From: Cupriavidus pampae
GTDB lineage: Bacteria > Pseudomonadota > Gammaproteobacteria > Burkholderiales > Burkholderiaceae
Length of the DNA stretch: 64,000 nt
Direction of reading: 5' to 3'
NCBI RefSeq assembly: GCF_914271485.1
Contig: NZ_CAJZAG010000006.1
Coordinates: 372,001-436,000 of the forward strand
Part shown: positions 57,281-64,000 of the stretch, in pieces
Layout: each line of letters starts with the position of its first letter
How positions within the stretch are numbered: the first letter of the stretch is position 1
Position numbers and translations under genes: made by a program
The notes under the pieces: generated by a model
Told to the model about the DNA's origin: nothing
The model's database searches: none
Seen by the model: the letters and a program-made list of their open reading frames with translations, nothing else

Positions 57281-57889
57281 TTAACGTTGTACCGGGCGCT
57301 TGCCGAGCTTGCGCTGTAGCGTGCGCCGATGCATGTTGAGCGCGCGCGCGGTGGCCGAGATATTGCCGTTGTGCTCGGTGAGCACGCGCTGGATATGCTC
57401 CCACTCGAGTCGTGCCACCGACAGCGGCATGGGCTCTTCCAACGCGGCCTCGGCCGCGTCCTCCGAGATGCCGGCCATCAGCGCCGTCAGGATCGAATCC
57501 ACGTTGGCCGGCTTGGCCAGATACTCGTCCGCGCCCTGCTTGACCGCCGCCACGGCCGTGGCGATGCTCGCATAGCCCGTCAGCACGAGGATGCGCGCGT
57601 CGGGTAGCGCCGCGCGTAGCGGCGCAACCAGATGCAATCCCGATTCCGCGGGCGCGGTACCGGCCGCGTCGGCGGGCGGGCCCAGATGCAGGTCGAGCGT
57701 GACGTACGCAAACGCCGTGCGCGCGGCCAGCGCAAGCGCGGTGCCCCCATTGTGTGCAACTTGCACAGCGTAGCCGCGACGCGTGAGCGCGCGCGATAGC
57801 GTGCCCGCGAACACCTCGTCGTCATCGACGACCAGGAACGGCGTGCCAGCCAGGGGATCCACGGGAACGATAGCGAGAGCGTCAGTCAT
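57281..57889 (-). CDS. regA: RegA/PrrA-type response regulator
   Basis: A 202-residue regulator. The receiver has the acidic pocket VVDDDEVF (about 20-27), phospho-acceptor Asp66 (AYVTLDLHLG) and LTGYAS; an acidic-poor loop of about 12 residues (PPADAAGTAPAE) is inserted after Asp66. The Fis-type helix-turn-helix is at the C-terminus (about 160-200, GNISATARALNMHRRTLQRKL). RegA-type regulators control respiration and redox genes. It lies 7 bp downstream of the kinase gene and is transcribed with it. Confidence 0.92.
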   Translation of the reverse strand: MTDALAIVPVDPLAGTPFLVVDDDEVFAGTLSRALTRRGYAVQVAHNGGTALALAARTAFAYVTLDLHLGPPADAAGTAPAESGLHLVAPLRAALPDARILVLTGYASIATAVAAVKQGADEYLAKPANVDSILTALMAGISEDAAEAALEEPMPLSVARLEWEHIQRVLTEHNGNISATARALNMHRRTLQRKLGKRPVQR

Positions 57890-57896
57890 TGCGGCT

Positions 57897-59441
57897 TTAC
57901 GATTGGAGTTCGGACGACGTGTGGTCGAGGTTGGCGTTCATGATGACGAGCGGCAGGCGCAGCTCGGCGACGGTGCCACCGTCCGGGTTGTCATGCCAGA
58001 CGAGCAGGCCGCCGAGCTGGCGCGCGGCGCTCTGCGCGAGGTACAGCCCGATGCCCTGGCCGCCGTGCGTGCTGGCGACGGGCGCTTCGCCGAGGCGCGC
58101 GCGGATGTTGGGCGGAATGCCGGTGCCACGGTCGGTCACGCGGCATGACAACACCGGTGCCACGCCGCCGCCGCCGTCGGCATCGGCGGACATGAGCGTC
58201 AGATCGAGTCGTAGCGCGGGTTCCGCATGCATCGGCAGGCCGGCTGCCTGCTGGCTGCGCGCGGCGTTGTCGAGGAGGATCGTCAGGATCTGGCCCACGC
58301 GCGCCACGTCCACCGCATGCCGCGCGGCTTCGGCGCTGGCCACGGCGCGCAGCGTCGCCTGCGGATGCCGCAACTGCCAGCGCTCGGCAAACGCGGCGAG
58401 CCACGTGCTGATACGTTGCGGCGCGAGCGTGGCGTGATCCTCGCGCAGCCGCGCGAGAATCGAGCGGCACAGTTCGAGTTGCTGCTCCATGGTGCGCAGA
58501 TCGGGCAGATACGACGCGATGCGCGTCTGGCCACGGCCGGCCCCGCCACCGTCCGCGCCCCCGTCGCCCGCATGCTCGGCATCCGCGCGCAGCTCGCCCG
58601 CGATGACCGCGAGCGTGGCCAGCGGCGTGCCGATCTCGTGCGCCACCGCGGCAGCCTGGTTGTTCAGCGCTTCCACGCGCGCCTCGCGCAGCAACTGCTC
58701 GCGCGCGAGGTTCAGTTCGGCATCGCGCTGGCGCAGCACGCCCGAGAGCCGTGCGACGAAGAACGCGATCATCACCGCGCTCGCGACGAAATTGAGCCAC
58801 ATGCCCGCGAGGTGATAGTTCACCGCGTTGTCGGGGTTGTGCAGGTTCAGTGGCACGTATTCGAGCAGCAGCAGCGAATAGCACGCGAGCGCGTAGAGCG
58901 CGAGGGCCGCCACCAGTCGCCATGGCAGGATCGCCGCCGCGATCGCGAGGCCGGGCAGGTAGAACGAGACGAACGGATTGGTGGCGCCGCCCGTGAAGAA
59001 CAGGATGGCCGACAGCGCAGTGAGGTCCACCATCATCTGCGCCATCAGCTCGGCGTCCGCGGGCGCGCCGTTGCGCGCGGCCAGCCCGCGCAGCCGCAAT
59101 GTGGTCAGCAGGTTGAACACCGCCTGCAGCACGAACAGCAGCAGCAGCGGCTGGTACGGCAGGATGATGCCGGCCACCGACTCGCACGACGACAGCAGCA
59201 GGGCCTGGCCCGCGAGCAACGCCCAGCGCAGCCGCGACAGACGCCGCAGGCTGACGAGGCCATGGCGCTCGGGGACGATGCCCGGTGCGCCAACCAGTGT
59301 GGCGAAGAGCGTGGCGACCCGCGTGGCGAGGCGCGTCGCGAAGGAAGGTGGGAGCAGGTTCGTGATCACTGGATACGGGGCACGATCGGCCCATGACGCG
59401 AGTGTAACAATGCCATCGCCCCGCGCTGGCGGATGCGACAC
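57897..59441 (-). CDS. regB: RegB/PrrB-type redox sensor histidine kinase
   Basis: A membrane kinase of up to 514 residues with about six transmembrane helices (about 72-230). It has the quinone-binding signature GGATNPF at 151-157. The phospho-acceptor is His268 in VAHEIGTPLATL, and a Cys at about 325 (LELCRSIL) sits where RegB has its redox-active Cys. A Gly/Asp-rich insertion of about 17 residues (about 290-306) lies between. ATP-binding motifs DRGTGIP and GGQGIGLYLA follow. The start is uncertain: GTG 59441 is the longest, and others near 59369 are possible. It is divergent from a copper chaperone gene. Confidence 0.9.
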   Translation of the reverse strand: MSHPPARGDGIVTLASWADRAPYPVITNLLPPSFATRLATRVATLFATLVGAPGIVPERHGLVSLRRLSRLRWALLAGQALLLSSCESVAGIILPYQPLLLLFVLQAVFNLLTTLRLRGLAARNGAPADAELMAQMMVDLTALSAILFFTGGATNPFVSFYLPGLAIAAAILPWRLVAALALYALACYSLLLLEYVPLNLHNPDNAVNYHLAGMWLNFVASAVMIAFFVARLSGVLRQRDAELNLAREQLLREARVEALNNQAAAVAHEIGTPLATLAVIAGELRADAEHAGDGGADGGGAGRGQTRIASYLPDLRTMEQQLELCRSILARLREDHATLAPQRISTWLAAFAERWQLRHPQATLRAVASAEAARHAVDVARVGQILTILLDNAARSQQAAGLPMHAEPALRLDLTLMSADADGGGGVAPVLSCRVTDRGTGIPPNIRARLGEAPVASTHGGQGIGLYLAQSAARQLGGLLVWHDNPDGGTVAELRLPLVIMNANLDHTSSELQS

Positions 59442-59542
59442 CGTGCCGCATTCTGGCGCATGCGGCGCGCTGCCAGACTACGCGGTTCCACGTCGTGTGT
59501 GCGACCGTGGTCTAATCTCTGCTTTCCCTGGAGACGTACAAG

Positions 59543-60028
59543 ATGCAAGTCAAAGGCTCTTTCCGCGCCGCCGCGATGCACGCGCTGGCTGCCACCGCAT
59601 TGTTCGCCAGCGGTGCCGCCTTCGCGCAGGTCGATGTCAGCAACGTCTGGGTGCGCGGTACCGTGCCCGCGCAGACCGCTTCGGGCGCGTTCATGACGCT
59701 CCATGCGCATGAAGCCGCCAAGCTCGTCGGCGTGTCGTCGTCGGTCGGCACCGCCGAATTGCACGAGATGAAGATGGAAAACAACGTAATGCGCATGCGC
59801 CAGATCGGCTCGCTCGATCTGCCGAAGATGCAGAACGTCGAACTCAAGCCCGGCGGCTATCACGTGATGCTGATGGACCTGAAGTCCCAGCTCAAGGCTG
59901 GCGACAAGGTGCCGCTGACGCTCAAGATCGAGCAGGGCGGCAAGGTCGTCGAGCAACGCGTGACCGCCGAGGTGCGCGATCTGACGGCGCAGTCGGGCGC
60001 GCCGGCCGGCGGCGAACACAAGCATTGA
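59543..60028 (+). CDS. PCu(A)C-type periplasmic copper chaperone
   Basis: A 161-residue protein with a signal peptide (about 1-30, ending GAAFAQ) and the PCu(A)C domain. The copper ligands are His and Met in the spaced motif ELHEMKMENNVMRMR and, later, GGYHVMLM; this is the H(M)x10Mx21HxM arrangement. The C-terminal tail GGEHKH is also His-rich. It delivers Cu(I) to cytochrome c oxidase. It is divergent from regB, which controls oxidases in other bacteria. GGAG lies upstream of the start. Confidence 0.92.
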   Translation: MQVKGSFRAAAMHALAATALFASGAAFAQVDVSNVWVRGTVPAQTASGAFMTLHAHEAAKLVGVSSSVGTAELHEMKMENNVMRMRQIGSLDLPKMQNVELKPGGYHVMLMDLKSQLKAGDKVPLTLKIEQGGKVVEQRVTAEVRDLTAQSGAPAGGEHKH

Positions 60029-60065
60029 TGCGGCGGGGCTGAGTGGCCCGCAGCCTGCGCCATGT

Positions 60066-61016
60066 TCAGCCGCGCAGGCTGATCGGCGCCTCCGCCGCGC
60101 GCGGCATATCGGCCGCGACCGCAGCGGCCTGCTGCACGCGCTCACGCAGCCATGCGTGGCCGGGATCCGCCTCCGCGCGCGCATGCCACAGCATGCCGCA
60201 GCTGAAGTCGGGCAGCGTGAACGGCGGCGCGAAGATCGCGTAGCGCGCGTCGTCCGCGATCGCCGCGAGCGTACTGCGCACGGTGGTCAGTACGAGGTTG
60301 GTCCCCGTGATCAACGCCGGCGCCACGCTCCAGTGCGGCACGGTGCAGGCAATCTTGCGCCGGCCACCAAGTTTTGCCACGGCCGTATCGATCGCATCCA
60401 TACGCTCGCTGGCGTTGGCCACCGCCACGTGCGAACGCGCGAGATAAGCCACCTGATCGAGCCGGCCGCTGTCACGCACGGTCGCCGCATCCACCACGCA
60501 GGCATAGCCATCGTCGAACAGCGGCGTCTCGCGCACGTCCTCGGGCCGATACGCGAACACGCCGAGCGCCAGATCCACTTCGCCATCGGCCACCTGCGCG
60601 GTCATCGCTTCGCGGCTGGCCTGCGACACCGTCAGATCGACATTGGGCGCGGCCTTGCGCAGCGCGCGCAGCAGATGCGGCAGCACCACGAGCGCGCCGT
60701 AATCCGACATCGCGAGCCGGAAGGTGCGCCGCGCGGTGGACGGCTGGAAACCGGTGGGGCCGAGCAGGATGCGCACCTGCGCCAGTGCCTCCGCCAGCGG
60801 CGCCGCCAGTTCGTGCGCGCGCGGCGTCAGTACCAGACCGCCCTGACCGCGCACCAGCAGCTGGTCGTCGAGCAACTGGCGCAGCCGGCCGAGCGAATGG
60901 CTCACGGCGGGCTGGCTCAGTTGCAGCCGCAGCGCCGCACGCGAGATATGGCGTTCCGCGAGCAATGCCTCGAGTACCACGAGCAGGTTGAGATCGATAC
61001 CGCGCAGGCTATTCAT
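60066..61016 (-). CDS. LysR family transcriptional regulator
   Basis: A 316-residue LysR regulator. The N-terminal helix-turn-helix is about 5-65 (LNLLVVLEALLAERHISRAALRLQLSQPAVSHSLGRL). The C-terminal effector-binding domain covers about 90-300. It is of the NodD/SyrM-like or general type; effector unknown. It ends convergently with the copper chaperone gene, 37 bp apart, and lies 24 bp downstream of the Cys-rich CWC gene on the same strand. Confidence 0.92.
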   Translation of the reverse strand: MNSLRGIDLNLLVVLEALLAERHISRAALRLQLSQPAVSHSLGRLRQLLDDQLLVRGQGGLVLTPRAHELAAPLAEALAQVRILLGPTGFQPSTARRTFRLAMSDYGALVVLPHLLRALRKAAPNVDLTVSQASREAMTAQVADGEVDLALGVFAYRPEDVRETPLFDDGYACVVDAATVRDSGRLDQVAYLARSHVAVANASERMDAIDTAVAKLGGRRKIACTVPHWSVAPALITGTNLVLTTVRSTLAAIADDARYAIFAPPFTLPDFSCGMLWHARAEADPGHAWLRERVQQAAAVAADMPRAAEAPISLRG

Positions 61017-61040
61017 TTATTCGTCGGACGAATGTCGAGT

Positions 61041-61304
61041 CTATTTCACGCGATTCTGACATTCGTCCTGACGATTTGCCAGCGTTGTTTTCTTCTGACG
61101 CAGGCAATCGGGGCACAGGCAAAGCTGGTCGGGCACGATATCGGTGGCAGGCAGGAACGGCTGCTGCGCGCACCAGCATTCGGACAGGCCGGCCACGTAG
61201 CCACATACAAACGCCGCGCCGCACTGGCTGCAGCGGCTGGCTCGCGGGTCGTCCACGGGGTCACCATCAGGGCCATGAGCGGGGCCGTCAGCAGGATCCA
61301 TCAT
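61041..61304 (-). CDS. Cysteine-rich CWC family protein
   Basis: An 87-residue protein with the CWC pattern: CSQCGAAFVCGYVAGLSECWC (about residues 25-45, given here in parts) and a second group LCLCPDCLRQK (about 61-71). Eight or more cysteines suggest binding of zinc or another metal. No signal peptide. It ends 24 bp before the LysR gene on the same strand, and could be co-transcribed with it. Function unknown. Two start codons (61304 and 61301) are adjacent. Confidence 0.85.
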   Translation of the reverse strand: MMDPADGPAHGPDGDPVDDPRASRCSQCGAAFVCGYVAGLSECWCAQQPFLPATDIVPDQLCLCPDCLRQKKTTLANRQDECQNRVK

Positions 61305-61347
61305 GCGTGTCGATTTGTCGTACGAGCGCGATCGTTTTCGATTGTTG

Positions 61348-61375
61348 TTGAGCGGACGTCAACTTGTTTTAAAAT
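61348..61375 (+). promoter_or_regulatory. Possible promoter of argB
   Basis: TTGAGC (61348-61353), 16-bp spacer, TAAAAT (61370-61375), about 138 bp before argB. AT-rich for this DNA; the -35 box is only a partial match. Confidence 0.4.
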
Positions 61376-61425
61376 CGGCGCCTGCCACGGTGCGTTGCTG
61401 CAAAAGCAGCGGAAATATCACATGA

Positions 61426-62430
<1,005 letters not shown>

Positions 62431-62452
62431 GCGGGCCATGCCATGACGGTGG

Positions 62453-63586
62453 GTGGGCGCGCGGCGCCGCCCACCGGCTTTGGCGCCCCATCCCTCCGAA
62501 CCCGATTTCCCCACTTGCCCCGGCGTGCACTCCAGACAACCGATCTCGCGCCGCGCCCCCGTGCGGACGCCGCTTGCCGGCAAACGCCTCGCCGGCCGCA
62601 TTGTGCGCCGCCCCGCCGGCAATCTGTCCGGTCCCATCGTGTGGCTGTTCGACCTCGACAACACGCTGCACGACGCCTCCCACGCGATCTTTCCGGCCAT
62701 CAACCGGCTGATGACCGAGTACGTCGCGCGCGTCCTGGACACTGACGCCGCCACCGCCAGTCGTGTGCGTGTTGAATATTGGCAACGGTACGGCGCGACA
62801 TTGCTGGGTATGATCCGACATCATGGTGTCGATCCCGATGACTTCCTGCGCGCCGCCCACGAGTTTCCCGAGCTCGTCAACATGGTGCGGGTGCAGCGTG
62901 GCGTGGTCGCGCATCTGCGCCGCCTGCCGGGCCGCAAGATTTTGGTCACCAACGCGCCGCGCGACTACGCGCGCGCGGTCATGGCCATCGCCGGCATCGA
63001 TCGCTGCTTCGAGCGGGTGATTGCCGTGGAAGACATGTGGGTGCACGGGCATCTGCGGCCGAAACCGGACCGGCGCATGCTGCGCCACTGGCTCGCGCGG
63101 GCGCGTGTGCCGGCGCATCGCGCGGTGCTGGTGGAGGACACGGTGTCGCATCTCAAGCATTACGCCGGGACGGGCATCCGTACCGCCTGGATCACCGGCC
63201 ATCTGCGCACGCTCGCACCGTCGCGTCCGCACCTGGTGCCGGTGCCGGCCGCCAATGACGACGCGGCCATCCGCGCGACGATCGCCGAGGAAGACGCCCG
63301 GCACGCGACGCATGCGACCCAGGAACGCGCGGTCACGCTGGTGGCCGCGGAAAGTCAGGTGCCACCGGAAGCGGTGCCGCCCGATGCCGCCAGTACCGGC
63401 GGGCAACCCCCGAACGGGGGATGGCAGGCGCCCGGCGCGGGCGGCGGCGATGTCCGCGCGCCACAGTCCCAGCCCGATTCGGCGCCCCGAATGCACGCTC
63501 GGGTGGTCAACCGTCCACGTTTTGTGAACATAAAAGTACAATCACTGAATCAACTCATAAAACAAGCAAAAGGTATCGGGTCATGA
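62453..63586 (+). CDS. HAD-family pyrimidine 5'-nucleotidase-like hydrolase with long tail
   Basis: Up to 377 residues. The HAD domain spans about residues 62-260: motif I FDLDNTLHDAS (66-76), motif II VTNAPRDYA, the Lys in RPKPDRRM and motif IV VEDTVSHLKHY. The order resembles SDT1-like pyrimidine nucleotidases. The C-terminal 110 residues are disordered and rich in Ala, Pro and Gly, ending LNQLIKQAKGIGS. The start is uncertain: GTG 62453, 62525 or 62561 are possible. The stop overlaps slmA as ATGA, so the two are coupled. Confidence 0.85.
   Translation: MGARRRPPALAPHPSEPDFPTCPGVHSRQPISRRAPVRTPLAGKRLAGRIVRRPAGNLSGPIVWLFDLDNTLHDASHAIFPAINRLMTEYVARVLDTDAATASRVRVEYWQRYGATLLGMIRHHGVDPDDFLRAAHEFPELVNMVRVQRGVVAHLRRLPGRKILVTNAPRDYARAVMAIAGIDRCFERVIAVEDMWVHGHLRPKPDRRMLRHWLARARVPAHRAVLVEDTVSHLKHYAGTGIRTAWITGHLRTLAPSRPHLVPVPAANDDAAIRATIAEEDARHATHATQERAVTLVAAESQVPPEAVPPDAASTGGQPPNGGWQAPGAGGGDVRAPQSQPDSAPRMHARVVNRPRFVNIKVQSLNQLIKQAKGIGS
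63535..63540 (+). promoter_or_regulatory. Possible -10 box for slmA inside the HAD gene
   Basis: TACAAT lies in an AT-rich stretch (63525-63580), unusual here, 43 bp before ATG 63583. No good -35 box is seen. Confidence 0.3.
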
Positions 63587-64000
63587 ATCAAACCATCGCA
63601 CAAGAATCGGGGAGCCCAGCGACAAGCCAGGCTGGAAGCGTCGGACTGGTCGAGCCGGAGCTGGGCGCGGACGCCGCGGTCGCACGCAAGCGGCCGCGTC
63701 CGGGCGAGCGCCGCATCCAGATTCTGCAGACGCTGGCCGGCATGCTCGAGCACCCGCGCGGGGAAAAGATCACGACCGCGGCGCTGGCCGCGCGCCTGTC
63801 CGTATCCGAGGCAGCGCTGTACCGTCATTTCGCGAGCAAGGCGCAGATGTTCGAGGGCCTGATCGCGTTTATCGAGCAGACCGTGTTCGGCCTCGTGAAC
63901 CAGATCACGCTGCAGGAAGAGCATGGCCTGCGCCAGACGCAGGCGGTGGTACGCATGCTGCTGTCGTTCGCCGAGAAGAATCCGGGTATGACGCGCGTGT
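63583..64000 (+). CDS. slmA: Nucleoid occlusion factor SlmA, C-terminus outside the window
   Basis: A TetR-family protein; 139 codons are visible. After an N-terminal disordered part of about 35 residues (ending RKRPRPGERR), the helix-turn-helix is seen (about 42-90: RIQILQTLAGMLEHPRGEKITTAALAARLSVSEAALYRHFASK, given in blocks). SlmA binds DNA sites over the nucleoid and stops FtsZ assembly there. ATG 63583 overlaps the HAD stop. The ligand-like domain is cut at 64000. Confidence 0.92.
   Translation, partial: MNQTIAQESGSPATSQAGSVGLVEPELGADAAVARKRPRPGERRIQILQTLAGMLEHPRGEKITTAALAARLSVSEAALYRHFASKAQMFEGLIAFIEQTVFGLVNQITLQEEHGLRQTQAVVRMLLSFAEKNPGMTRV

Overview
The window is GC-rich chromosomal DNA from a betaproteobacterium of the Burkholderiaceae, most like Cupriavidus/Ralstonia. 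The signs are a PhaM-type polyhydroxyalkanoate (PHA) granule protein, a methionine synthase split over two genes, a DUF3567 protein, single-cysteine DksA, the argB / HAD hydrolase / slmA order, and a LiuR-headed leucine catabolic cluster. It is densely coding. I see no rRNA, tRNA, CRISPR array, insertion sequence or prophage. Most genes sit in short operons with 4-bp ATGA or GTGA overlaps. This call is inference from gene content; no database was searched.

Layout. 1-3534 (minus strand): patatin-like lipase (cut by the window edge), phaM, enoyl-CoA hydratase and a fumarylacetoacetate hydrolase, facing a divergent IclR regulator. 3639-7093: IclR, a DUF3108 membrane-anchored protein, an enol-lactonase-like hydrolase and DUF3567. 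7172-12173: rhodanese, the two metH genes and a small secreted protein. 12404-14914: a signalling module of a NarL-type regulator, a lone receiver and a CHASE3 histidine kinase. 15219-16489: three small DUF proteins. 16676-22996: argS, a SPOR protein, dsbA, a short-chain dehydrogenase, a BtuF-like binding protein and a metallo-beta-lactamase-fold hydrolase.

23109-43621 is a leucine/isovalerate degradation region: LiuR with two strong palindromic operators, thioesterase, isovaleryl-CoA dehydrogenase, carbonic anhydrase, thiolase, a second acyl-CoA dehydrogenase, both subunits of methylcrotonyl-CoA carboxylase, methylglutaconyl-CoA hydratase and HMG-CoA lyase. A complete bioAFDB operon lies inside it, directly before the biotin-carrying carboxylase subunit, so synthesis of the cofactor is placed beside the enzyme that uses it. 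A repeat-rich intergenic block (41248-41654) follows liuD. 43659-46337 holds small housekeeping and unknown genes.

46334-53178 (all minus strand) looks like a zinc-starvation region: a ZnuD-like TonB receptor, a small membrane protein, two COG0523 GTPases with histidine-rich tails, a DksA that lacks the zinc-binding cysteines, and a Zur-type Fur regulator. 53503-57266 carries a Bug-family binding protein, hslVU and an orphan membrane-anchored protein. 57281-61304 has a RegA/RegB redox two-component pair beside a periplasmic copper chaperone, a LysR regulator and a Cys-rich CWC protein. The window closes with argB, a HAD hydrolase and the start of slmA.
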